A stretch of 7,016 bases of DNA from Campylobacterales bacterium (GTDB taxonomy: Bacteria; Campylobacterota; Campylobacteria; Campylobacterales; SZUA-545): the NCBI GenBank assembly GCA_025800305.1, contig JAOXRY010000237.1:1-7016 (forward strand). The letters run 5' to 3'. Both the position numbers and the translations under genes were made by a program. Positions 1-6,687 of the stretch are shown in pieces; position 1 is the stretch's first letter; every line of letters begins with the position of its first letter. The notes below the pieces were generated by a model, which was not told the DNA's origin, made no database searches, and worked only from the letters and a program-made list of their open reading frames with translations.

Positions 1-1
1 A

Positions 2-2770
2 AGTTACTACCAATACAATAAGAAAAAGCTTTTAATAGCTCCACTTTCAACAGCTGTTAAATTCTTACCTAAAAAAGAACTTTTTGATACACAAAACATC
101 GAGTTTGGAGATACTGTAGATCTAAACGAGACAAAAGAGAAGCTTCTTTGTTGGGGATATAGCTTTGTTGATATTGTTGAGCAAAAAGGAGAGTGTTCTT
201 TTCGAGGAGATATTATCGATGTTTTCTCACCACTTTCAAAAAAACCAGTAAGAATCTCTTTGTTTGATGATGAGGTAGAAAGTATTAGAGAGTTTGAAAC
301 CCAGACTCAAAAGTCTCTCAAAGAAGAGCTTGAAAAAGTAGAGATAAAACCTGCTCTTTTTGGTCTATCCTCTGAAGCTCATGAAAAGCTAAAATTAAAA
401 ACAGAGATCTCAGGAAGTGATTCTTTCTTCAAAGATATCCACTCTTTAGGTTTTTGGTTTTTAAATCAGCTAGATCTAGCAGTTGATATAACAACAGATC
501 TCAAAAGCTTTTTTACCCAAGATCTAACAAGCGAAATACATGACTTATACTCTTTCAATAAAGAGGGCTTTATTCCCAAAGAGAGTTTTGAAAATATTGA
601 GGAGTTACCACAACCAAAGGTATTCAAAGAACTTCATACAGAAGATCCAAAAGCAATTTTAGAAGTTCATAAATCAAAAAAACTTACAGTTATTGCTAAG
701 AGTGACACTCTATTAAAACAGTACGAAATTGAAAAAGAAGATGTAAACTTCATTGAGAGCTTAGCAATTGTTAATCTGATTAGCAATAATGAAGTTGTTA
801 TCTCTCTAAACAAACCAGTTAAAAAACAAAGAAAAAAAGCTGCAAAGATTGTTCTTGATGAGCTAAAAGTTGGAGATTACATTGTCCATGAAAACTACGG
901 TGTTGGAGTTTTCCTTGGTCTGGAACAAGTTTCAATCCTTGGAGGAATAAGAGACTTTGTTGGACTAAAGTATGCCAATGATGATAAGCTTTTAATCCCA
1001 GTTGAAAATATCCATATTATCGATAGATATGTTGGACAATCGGGAGTTCTTCCAACAGTAGATAAGTTAGGAAAAAGCTCATTTGCAAGACTAAAAAATA
1101 CCGTAAAAGAGAAGCTCTATGAAATCGCAGGAGAGATAATCCAACGAGCAGCAGCAAGAGAACTTATAAAAGCTGTAAAAATTGAAGAACCTGTAGAGAT
1201 GGCAGAGTTCCAACATGGAGCAGGATTTCTTTATACACCTGATCAGAAAAGATCTATCAATGAGATCTTAGAAGATCTAGCTGCTGGAAAAGTCATGGAT
1301 AGGCTCTTAAGTGGAGATGTTGGTTTTGGTAAAACAGAAGTTGCAATGAACGCAATTTTTGCTGCAGCAAAAGCTGGATACCAAACAGCTATGGTTGTGC
1401 CAACCACACTTCTTTCTTCTCAGCACCATCACTCAATAGAGAAAAGATTCAAAGAGTATGGAATTGCTGTTCATAGGTTTGATAGATTTACAACAGCTAA
1501 AGAGAAAAAGATAATCAAAGATGGTCTTAAAAATGGTGATATTAAAGTTGTTGTAGGAACTCATGGTTTAATTGGTGTGGATTTTGACAACTTAGGTCTT
1601 ATGGTTGTCGATGAGGAGCATAAATTTGGCGTAAAGCAGAAAGAGAAGCTAAAAGACAAAGCAAAAAATCTTCACCTTCTTTCAATGTCTGCAACACCGA
1701 TTCCAAGATCTTTAAATATGGCACTTAGCAAGATAAAAGGCTTCTCTCAGATCTTAACTCCTCCAGAAGAGAGAGAAGATGTGAGAACTCACGTAAAAGA
1801 GAATGAGGAAGCGTTAGTTAAAGAAGCCATTAGCAGAGAGATTAGAAGAGGAGGGCAGATCTTTTATGTCTTCAATAGAATCTCTGGAATTGAGCAGAAG
1901 AAGAAACAGCTTCAAGATATGATGCCAAATCTAAAAATTTTAGTTCTTCACTCAAAAATCAAAGCGGAAATCAGTGAGAAAGAGCTTCTTGCTTTTGAAG
2001 AAGGAGAGTACGATATGCTCCTTTCTACAACTATCATCGAATCAGGAATCCATATTCCAAATGTGAATACAATCTTAATCGATGGAGCAGATAGATTTGG
2101 TATTGCAGATCTTCACCAGCTCCGTGGACGTGTAGGAAGATCTAAAAGACAAGGGTATTGTTACTTTTTAGTTGGGGATAAAGACGAGCTGACAGACGAT
2201 TCTAAAAAGAGACTTGCAGCAATGGAAAGCAACTCATTTTTAGGAAGTGGTTCTGTTTTAGCCTATCATGATTTAGAGATCCGTGGTGGTGGAAACATCA
2301 TCGGTGCAGAACAATCTGGGCAGATTAAGAACATCGGTTACTCTCTCTATTTAAAAATGTTAGAAGATGCTATTAATGAACTTTCAGGAGAAGCAGTTTC
2401 GGAAGAGGAAGAGAAGAAAGTAGAAATCAAACTGGCAGTAAAAGCCTATCTTTCATCTGAACTGATTGAAGAAGATAGAGTAAGAATTGAACTTTATAGA
2501 AGATTTTCAAATGCAATAGAACCTGCCCAAGTGTATGAATTACAAGAAGAGATTGAAGATAGGTTTGGAAAACTGGATGATGTAACAAAACAATTCTGTG
2601 ACATAATCGTTATTAAGATCTTAAGTCTTAGAAAAGATATCAAAGTTATCTCTAACTTTCAGCAAAATATATCTATTCAATATAACGATGATAGAAAAGA
2701 GGTTATTAAGTCACCATCTAAAGATGATGATGATATTATTGCTACTACTTTGAAGTTTGTGAAAAAATAG
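2..2770 (+). CDS. mfd: Transcription-repair coupling factor Mfd, 5' end outside the window
   Basis: Mfd is an ATP-driven DNA translocase that removes RNA polymerase stalled at lesions and recruits UvrA for nucleotide excision repair. The frame is open from base 2, and 922 residues are visible. Campylobacterota Mfd is usually about 980-1000 residues, so some 60-80 N-terminal residues are missing. Visible parts in order are: the end of the UvrB-like N-terminal module (FRGDIIDVFSP, near bases 205-240); the CarD/TRCF RNA-polymerase-interaction domain (VGDYIVHENYGVG, about bases 868-1040); Walker A GDVGFGKT (1313-1336); the DEEH box (1610-1621); SATPIP (1688-1705); the QLRGRVGR arginine-finger motif (2117-2140); a translocation module with EIRGGGNIIG; and the C-terminal autoinhibitory domain. 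All helicase motifs look intact. The TTG at 260 lies inside the conserved SLFDDEVESIR stretch and is not the start. The next gene begins 23 bases after the stop, which suggests cotranscription. Confidence 0.97.
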   Translation, partial: SYYQYNKKKLLIAPLSTAVKFLPKKELFDTQNIEFGDTVDLNETKEKLLCWGYSFVDIVEQKGECSFRGDIIDVFSPLSKKPVRISLFDDEVESIREFETQTQKSLKEELEKVEIKPALFGLSSEAHEKLKLKTEISGSDSFFKDIHSLGFWFLNQLDLAVDITTDLKSFFTQDLTSEIHDLYSFNKEGFIPKESFENIEELPQPKVFKELHTEDPKAILEVHKSKKLTVIAKSDTLLKQYEIEKEDVNFIESLAIVNLISNNEVVISLNKPVKKQRKKAAKIVLDELKVGDYIVHENYGVGVFLGLEQVSILGGIRDFVGLKYANDDKLLIPVENIHIIDRYVGQSGVLPTVDKLGKSSFARLKNTVKEKLYEIAGEIIQRAAARELIKAVKIEEPVEMAEFQHGAGFLYTPDQKRSINEILEDLAAGKVMDRLLSGDVGFGKTEVAMNAIFAAAKAGYQTAMVVPTTLLSSQHHHSIEKRFKEYGIAVHRFDRFTTAKEKKIIKDGLKNGDIKVVVGTHGLIGVDFDNLGLMVVDEEHKFGVKQKEKLKDKAKNLHLLSMSATPIPRSLNMALSKIKGFSQILTPPEEREDVRTHVKENEEALVKEAISREIRRGGQIFYVFNRISGIEQKKKQLQDMMPNLKILVLHSKIKAEISEKELLAFEEGEYDMLLSTTIIESGIHIPNVNTILIDGADRFGIADLHQLRGRVGRSKRQGYCYFLVGDKDELTDDSKKRLAAMESNSFLGSGSVLAYHDLEIRGGGNIIGAEQSGQIKNIGYSLYLKMLEDAINELSGEAVSEEEEKKVEIKLAVKAYLSSELIEEDRVRIELYRRFSNAIEPAQVYELQEEIEDRFGKLDDVTKQFCDIIVIKILSLRKDIKVISNFQQNISIQYNDDRKEVIKSPSKDDDDIIATTLKFVKK

Positions 2771-2781
2771 ATCTTATTTAA

Positions 2782-2788
2782 AAAGGAG
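2782..2788 (+). promoter_or_regulatory. Ribosome-binding site that fixes a TTG start
   Basis: AAAGGAG lies 5 bases before the TTG at 2794. An in-frame TAA at 2779-2781 rules out any earlier start. The next in-frame ATG is more than 100 codons downstream and would remove the signal peptide. The TTG is therefore the only sensible start. Confidence 0.85.
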
Positions 2789-2793
2789 TTACT

Positions 2794-4635
2794 TTGAAAT
2801 TATTTCTTATTTTTCTTCTTTTTGTTTCACAGGTTTTTTCAGTTGAAGAATATTCCATTGTTCCTAGCCATTTAGGAAAGAACGATAGAAATTACTACTT
2901 AAAAAAAGAAAAAGCTCCAGATCTTAAAGCTTATAAAAATCAAATATTAGATGGAAATGGAAAAGTTTTAAGAAGCTACAAAGGACAAAATACTGCTCTA
3001 TCTGTAACAACAAGATATCAAAATCTTACTCTGTCTTACTATAGAACTTACTACATTCGTACATATGCTGATGGAAAAGGAAGAGTTTCGACATATACTG
3101 TTAATACAGGAAACTACATGACTGACAATTTTGGAAATGATTATTCAGGAAAATATAGGGTTTCTAGGGCAAAGGGAGATGTTTTTGAACAGCAGATAGG
3201 CAAAGACGGGACTTTTTATCAAATAGCTGAAGAGGGGATTTATCATAATAGATCTTTTTTCCCCTCTTTCAAAAAATTAGAAGATGGAAAATTTGGTTTT
3301 GATCTTAATGGAAACTTTGCTGGAATAGGTCGTGATGAAGATGGAAACGTCTATATTTGGGATACAAAACAGTGGATTAAAACCTCTTTTGTTTTAAATA
3401 AGTATGGAGATAAGGAAAATATTTTAGGAGTCTATCCAGATAAGCAAAACAATAAGATCTACTATGTTGTTTATCAATATATAGACAGTTACAACAAAGG
3501 AATTATTTTTGGTCAATACGATCTAGAAACAAAAAAAGATACTTATGGATGGATTATCAATTCAGAAGAGAGAAATGTTGGTTTTTCTCCCTCTATTTTT
3601 CTTACAAAAAATTGGATTGTTGTCAATGGTGAGGATAGTAGTAATGAAAAGTATGTTCACTTTTTATTGCCAAGAGATGGCAGTTATGAAGCTAGTTTAC
3701 TTAAAGAGCCTCCCCACTTAAAAGGACGAAACAAGAAAAAAGATCTAGACTTTTTGGTAGGGTTAGGAACATCTACTCTTTACTGGACACCATACACAGA
3801 TGATGATATTAGCTACGATATTTCAAAAAGTCTCTATACTAAACAGTATATGCAAGGAAGATACAAAGATTATAAAATTGCTATAAGCTATTTGAAAAAT
3901 GAAGCTGAAAGCCAAGGAGGGCTTACCAAAAAGGCCTCTGATTTTTTAGATCTTCTTGTTGATGTAAATGATGTTTTTGCTCCTGAGACAACCTTACAGA
4001 TCTATAGAGAGTCTGGAAATATTAATGGTGTTGCAAAAGGAAAAGGTGGAGCTATTAATAAAGAGTTCTCTTCAAAAATCATGAGAATAGGTTTTAAAAA
4101 TATTAAAGAGAGAGGAAAATATTGGGGAGTAGATTATAGTACCTATAAGATCCCAACAATTTCTCATTTTACCAATGATTATACCTCTTATAGTGCTTAT
4201 GATCCATCAACAACTTTTAAAAAGATAAGTGCTCTTTGGGGAAGGGATACAATAGCCCATATTCAAAGATACGAAAACAGTTTTTCCAAACCATTTTTTG
4301 ACTGGATGGTTGGAATAGGTTATTCTTCAATAGACTTTTCCCAAGAGACAAAAAAGCAGATTGAGGCAGACTCTAATGAGGATTTTCCAAGTAGAGCAAA
4401 TGCTTTAGTCTTGGATTTTGCTTTTAAAGCAGGGTATGTAAAACAGAAAAAAATAAAAAAATATAAGGGTGCAGGGCTCTCTTTAGATGTAGGCTATAAA
4501 CTTCAAGGGATACACTACTACTCATCTAGAGCAGAGAAACAAGAAGGAGAAGAAAAAAGAAAAAGTCTTCTTTTTGAGATATCAAGAACAGATCTTTGGC
4601 ATGGACCATATTTTAATATAAACATTTCTTACTAA
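2794..4635 (+). CDS. Exported protein of unknown function with an outer-membrane-like C-terminus
   Basis: I do not recognise the family. The 613-residue product begins with a clear Sec signal peptide (MKLFLIFLLFVSQVFS, cleavage probably after residue 16, before VEEY), so the mature protein should leave the cytoplasm. Residues of about 50-310 are rich in Tyr, Gly and short alternating strands, with segments such as DLNGNFAGIGRDEDGNVYIW that recall beta-propeller blades. A more helical, charged stretch follows (about 350-400). From about residue 425 there are amphipathic alternating strands, and the chain ends in FNINISY. A terminal aromatic residue with alternating hydrophobics is the usual signature of an outer-membrane beta-barrel. 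There are no cysteines in the whole protein. It starts with TTG, lies 23 bases after mfd, and is probably read from the same transcript; nothing links its function to repair. The barrel and propeller readings are inferences from pattern, not from a recognised domain. Confidence 0.85.
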   Translation: MKLFLIFLLFVSQVFSVEEYSIVPSHLGKNDRNYYLKKEKAPDLKAYKNQILDGNGKVLRSYKGQNTALSVTTRYQNLTLSYYRTYYIRTYADGKGRVSTYTVNTGNYMTDNFGNDYSGKYRVSRAKGDVFEQQIGKDGTFYQIAEEGIYHNRSFFPSFKKLEDGKFGFDLNGNFAGIGRDEDGNVYIWDTKQWIKTSFVLNKYGDKENILGVYPDKQNNKIYYVVYQYIDSYNKGIIFGQYDLETKKDTYGWIINSEERNVGFSPSIFLTKNWIVVNGEDSSNEKYVHFLLPRDGSYEASLLKEPPHLKGRNKKKDLDFLVGLGTSTLYWTPYTDDDISYDISKSLYTKQYMQGRYKDYKIAISYLKNEAESQGGLTKKASDFLDLLVDVNDVFAPETTLQIYRESGNINGVAKGKGGAINKEFSSKIMRIGFKNIKERGKYWGVDYSTYKIPTISHFTNDYTSYSAYDPSTTFKKISALWGRDTIAHIQRYENSFSKPFFDWMVGIGYSSIDFSQETKKQIEADSNEDFPSRANALVLDFAFKAGYVKQKKIKKYKGAGLSLDVGYKLQGIHYYSSRAEKQEGEEKRKSLLFEISRTDLWHGPYFNINISY

Positions 4636-4642
4636 AAAATGA

Positions 4643-4648
4643 TATAAT
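4643..4648 (+). promoter_or_regulatory. Likely -10 box for the GGDEF-like/yidD unit
   Basis: A perfect TATAAT lies in the 37-base gap between genes, 25 bases before the ATG at 4673. Transcription from it would start near 4655, leaving a leader of about 18 bases with the ribosome-binding site AGGAG at 4663-4667. There is no clear -35 box; the upstream bases are A/T-rich, as is common for Campylobacterota sigma-70 promoters. Confidence 0.6.
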
Positions 4649-4672
4649 TATGGCTTTATTTTAGGAGAGTGT

Positions 4673-5359
4673 ATGGAAAAACTTATAAGAGATCTGGGAG
4701 TTAAAAAAGTTTCTTTAATCGTTTGGTTTTTTATTTTTTTGGTTATTTCTTTTTTCAATAGTTTCACGTCATTTTTTATTTTAGAAACTGTTAGTTATAG
4801 CTTTATATTTGTTTCTTCTGCACTTTCGGGGATGTTTTTTATTATATTTATTCCTTCTTTATTAAGTGCTATTGAAGGGAAAATTAAAGCAGAAGCAAGG
4901 GCAAAGGAGTTTCTTTCTCTTGATATGACAACAGGCTTTATAAACAAACAGTTTTTTCTTTCCCAGTTAAAAAGAGAGGTTAGTTCTGCAAAACGATATG
5001 ATAGTCCTTTCTCTTTAATGATGGTAGAAATTAACAACTACGATTCAATCGTTGAAAAACATGGAAGAAATACAATAGAACACGTTTTAAAAGAGTGTGG
5101 AAAACGTATTGAAAAACAAGTTCGTGACAGTGATGTAATTGGAAAGTACGATACAAAACACTTTGGAGTGATTCTTTCCCATGCAAAAGATGAGTCTTTA
5201 GAAATTATTGAAAAAAGACTAAAAAAAGAGCTTGAAGAGTCACCGGTTATGTTTAAAGATAAGATCTTCGTAGAGACTAAAATTGTAATGAAAGAGTTTG
5301 ATAAAGAGATAGATGTTGACAGTGATAGCTATCTTAATAGAGTTGAAAAACTACTGTGA
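4673..5359 (+). CDS. Membrane-anchored degenerate GGDEF-domain protein
   Basis: The 228-residue protein has two predicted transmembrane helices (about residues 13-36 and 40-64), a charged helical linker (65-83), and a domain with the length and layout of a diguanylate cyclase (84-228). The opening DMTTGFINKQFF matches the family's DxLTGLxNRRxF. The catalytic parts are lost: the GGDEF motif reads DTKHF (160-164, in GKYDTKHFGVIL), the metal-binding DxD region reads EIN (119-121), and the guanine-contacting Asn position is Val127. An RxxD motif (R151-D154) sits exactly five residues before the GGDEF position, which is the inhibitory-site spacing used to bind c-di-GMP. The protein is therefore unlikely to synthesise c-di-GMP but could bind it; binding is inference. 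AGGAG lies 5 bases before the ATG. The stop overlaps the yidD start in the sequence GTGA, so translation of the two is probably coupled. Confidence 0.85.
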   Translation: MEKLIRDLGVKKVSLIVWFFIFLVISFFNSFTSFFILETVSYSFIFVSSALSGMFFIIFIPSLLSAIEGKIKAEARAKEFLSLDMTTGFINKQFFLSQLKREVSSAKRYDSPFSLMMVEINNYDSIVEKHGRNTIEHVLKECGKRIEKQVRDSDVIGKYDTKHFGVILSHAKDESLEIIEKRLKKELEESPVMFKDKIFVETKIVMKEFDKEIDVDSDSYLNRVEKLL

Positions 5360-5649
5360 TTATTGAGTTCTATCAAAAATATATATCTCCACTATCCCAA
5401 CCAAATTGCCGTTTTTATCCTACTTGTTCTGAGTATGGAAAATGGCAATTTGACGTAAATCCCTATCCTATAGCTTTGTGGAATACAACAATTAGAATTT
5501 TAAGATGTAACAAACTCTTCCCTGGAGGAATTGACTACCCTATTGGAAAATGCCCTATAGAATTTGCCTATGGAAAAAAAATAGATGTCAAATATTGGTA
5601 TGTTCCACAAAAAAATAAAAAGTGTTTTGTGATTAAGAGGTTGGGTTAG
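5356..5649 (+). CDS. yidD: Membrane protein insertion efficiency factor YidD
   Basis: YidD is a small protein at the inner face of the cytoplasmic membrane that helps YidC/Sec insert membrane proteins. This 97-residue copy has the family core: an N-terminal amphipathic helix (IIEFYQKYISPLS), then NCRFYPTCSEY with C18 and C24, then ILRCNKLFPGGIDYP with C51. These match the canonical CRxxPTCSxY and RCNPxxxGGxDPVP motifs. The C-terminal tail after residue 63 is lysine-rich. The GTG start at 5356 overlaps the previous gene's TGA by 4 bases and has no strong ribosome-binding site of its own, so it is probably translated by coupling. In many bacteria yidD lies between rnpA and yidC; here it follows a degenerate GGDEF protein. 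No clear terminator follows the TAG. Confidence 0.93.
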   Translation: MIIEFYQKYISPLSQPNCRFYPTCSEYGKWQFDVNPYPIALWNTTIRILRCNKLFPGGIDYPIGKCPIEFAYGKKIDVKYWYVPQKNKKCFVIKRLG

Positions 5650-5755
5650 TTTAGATAGAGTGAATTCTTCTTATAAATATATAGCTTAAAGTCATAATAT
5701 AAAAACATAAAAATCTTTTTCAGTTTAAATTGAATACAATTCTCAACTATTTAAT

Positions 5756-5761
5756 TATGAT
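5756..5761 (+). promoter_or_regulatory. Candidate -10 box under the Fur site
   Basis: TATGAT differs from TATAAT at one base and overlaps the first bases of the Fur-box match. A start near 5768 would leave a short leader ahead of the ATG at 5789. TACAAT at 5735-5740 is an alternative -10 box. Neither has a convincing -35 box, so the assignment is tentative. Confidence 0.35.
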
Positions 5762-5777
5762 TCTAATAATCATTATT
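5759..5777 (+). promoter_or_regulatory. Fur box (iron-responsive operator)
   Basis: GATTCTAATAATCATTATT matches 15 of 19 positions of the classic Fur consensus GATAATGATAATCATTATC, with the right-hand half nearly perfect (AATAATCATTAT). It overlaps a possible -10 box and lies 11 bases before the ATG at 5789. Iron-loaded Fur bound here would block transcription of the interrupted gene that starts at 5789. In an AT-rich genome some chance matches occur, but the placement between promoter and ribosome-binding site supports a real operator. Confidence 0.6.
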
Positions 5778-5778
5778 T

Positions 5779-5803
5779 AGGAGTTTGTATGAATATGGCT
5801 TAA
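5779..5803 (+). pseudogene. Orphan ribosome-binding site and gene start cut by the insertion sequence
   Basis: AGGAG (5779-5783) lies 5 bases before ATG (5789-5791). The frame reads Met-Asn, then enters the insertion sequence and stops at TAA (5801-5803), giving only MNMA. Joining the left flank to the bases after the element, and collapsing the shared ATAT, gives an 18-codon frame MNILKIEQPIDYDFDFIY that ends at the TAA at 6739-6741. The original gene was thus either very short or has decayed further downstream. The Fur box just upstream suggests an iron-linked role; the product is not recognisable. Confidence 0.5.
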
Positions 5804-5823
5804 TTAAAAAAATTGGCTCCTGA
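5797..5823 (+). repeat. Left terminal inverted repeat of the insertion sequence
   Basis: These 27 bases, beginning GGCTTAATT and ending GGCTCCTGA, are the exact reverse complement of 6661-6687. Identity breaks at 5824 on the inside and 5796 on the outside. The transposase stop codon lies 4 bases further in. Confidence 0.95.
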
Positions 5824-5827
5824 GAGT

Positions 5828-6633
5828 TTAGTTTTTTCTGTAATTCAGCAGGTAGTCATCCACGATTTTCAACTTCAAACTTTTAGATAAACCTCTGTGA
5901 ATTTTGATTAAGATTTTAAAAGGAGAGAATACACCACCTTCTAAGGAGTTAGTCGTATTTGCAATAGATAAATCTTTGTATTTTTTGTAAGTAAAAAGAT
6001 AGGGTAAATTTCTTCTCAGGCTTCTATGTGCTGCTACCAGTTTTTTATGAGTAAAAGAGACCTTTCCAGATTCGGGATGGATAGTAGTTTCATCTAAAAA
6101 GTCCTTGTATTTTATATTCCAAACATCAAGAGATTTGGTAAATTTTTCTTCATTGCTGTATTTTAATCTTGTAAGGATCTTTTTGAGTTTTTGAGATGCT
6201 TCTAGTTTAGGTCTTAGTGTGATATATCGGTTGATAATTCTTTTTTGATGGAAGTGACACATTTGCATAGGATAGTCTTTAAAGACTTTTGTTAAGCCTC
6301 TTTTGCCATCTGTGGTCACAGACTGAATCGTATATCCAAGATCTAAAAGTTGTTTGAGTAACTGTTTATAATCTGCAGATCTTTCAGAACTGATATGTTT
6401 CCATAAAAGTATCTCTTTGGTATTGTTATCTGGAACACAAGGGTTCCAAGCTTGTCTCTTGTAAACATACTCTTTAAAAATTGATTTTTCTAATTTTTTC
6501 GGTCTTCTTTTAGAGCTAAACCAACTGCCACATCCGTGACAAAAATATCTTCTAATTCCATTTCTTATAGCTTTTTTTATTACACATTTTGGACATTTTT
6601 TACAGACATTTGTAAATTATCCTTTTTAAACAT
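5828..6633 (-). pseudogene. Broken DDE transposase of the IS256/IS1249-like type
   Basis: Read on the - strand, the frame starts at ATG 6631-6633 (MFKKDNLQMSV) but runs into TAA at 6580-6582. The main frame is open from 6616 to the stop at 5828-5830 (262 codons) and has no ATG, GTG or TTG near its beginning. The two join if the A6 run at 6596-6601 had one more A, giving VKKCPKC. A four-cysteine zinc ribbon follows (CPKC at 6584-6595, CHGC at 6530-6541). After EYVYKRQ the sequence passes within about ten residues to NTKEILLWKHI. Relatives, as I recall them, have some 50-75 residues here, including a helix-turn-helix and the first catalytic Asp. The second Asp (TTDGKRG), the CHFHQ motif and the catalytic Glu (NSLEGG) remain. 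Without the first Asp this protein should not catalyse transposition. The GTG at 6319 gives only a 163-residue fragment and is not a natural start. Confidence 0.8.
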
Positions 6634-6660
6634 AGATACTATCTGACTTTGTTGAAGTTT

Positions 6661-6687
6661 TCAGGAGCCAATTTTTTTAATTAAGCC
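6661..6687 (-). repeat. Right terminal inverted repeat of the insertion sequence
   Basis: This is the exact reverse complement of 5797-5823 over 27 bases. It is followed by C and then ATAT. The transposase's first ATG lies 28 bases inside this end, with no good ribosome-binding site between. Confidence 0.95.

Larger units (their letters stand above)
118..6382. repeat. Dispersed palindrome AGATCT, 26 copies
   Basis: Copies start at 118, 405, 472, 496, 520, 1250, 1263, 1273, 1706, 1749, 1857, 2107, 2138, 2616, 2769, 2919, 3250, 3455, 3741, 3948, 3998, 4590, 4690, 5262, 6339 and 6377. About 2-3 would be expected from composition. Within mfd they fall in all three codon phases (for example Arg-Ser, Asp-Leu, and across Glu-Ile-Ser). 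GATC in any other context occurs only about 10 times. The last two copies are inside the insertion sequence. Confidence 0.75.
5797..6687. mobile_element. Insertion sequence, 891 bp, IS256/IS1249-like, probably defective
   Basis: The element is bounded by perfect 27-bp inverted repeats that start with GGCTTAATT, and it contains one transposase frame on the - strand filling almost all the interior. Family placement rests on the transposase motifs (TTDGKRG, CHFHQ, NSLEGG followed by HRGLS), which resemble the IS256-like IS1249 group. No clean 8-9 bp target duplication is visible; the only shared flanking bases are ATAT (5793-5796 and 6689-6692), with one extra C at 6688. It sits two codons inside a gene with a Fur-box promoter. 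Confidence 0.85.

Noticed and set aside
260..2770. TTG at 260 as the start of mfd
   Set aside because: The frame is open to base 2 and the upstream residues (GYSFVDIVEQKGECSFRGD) are conserved Mfd sequence, so the gene begins before the window.
4795..5037. 80-codon open frame on the - strand
   Set aside because: It is antisense to the GGDEF-like gene and has no recognisable motif. It is a shadow frame.
5711..5722. AAAAATC/TTTTT symmetry after yidD as a terminator
   Set aside because: It consists of an A-run facing a T-run with no GC stem, which is common by chance in AT-rich DNA.
5828..6319. 163-residue transposase starting at GTG 6319
   Set aside because: The same frame continues upstream to 6616 with family-like sequence and a zinc ribbon, so the GTG is internal.
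118..6382. GATC clustering as a replication origin with Dam sites
   Set aside because: The sites are spread evenly through coding genes, the enriched unit is AGATCT rather than GATC, and no DnaA boxes or origin genes are seen.
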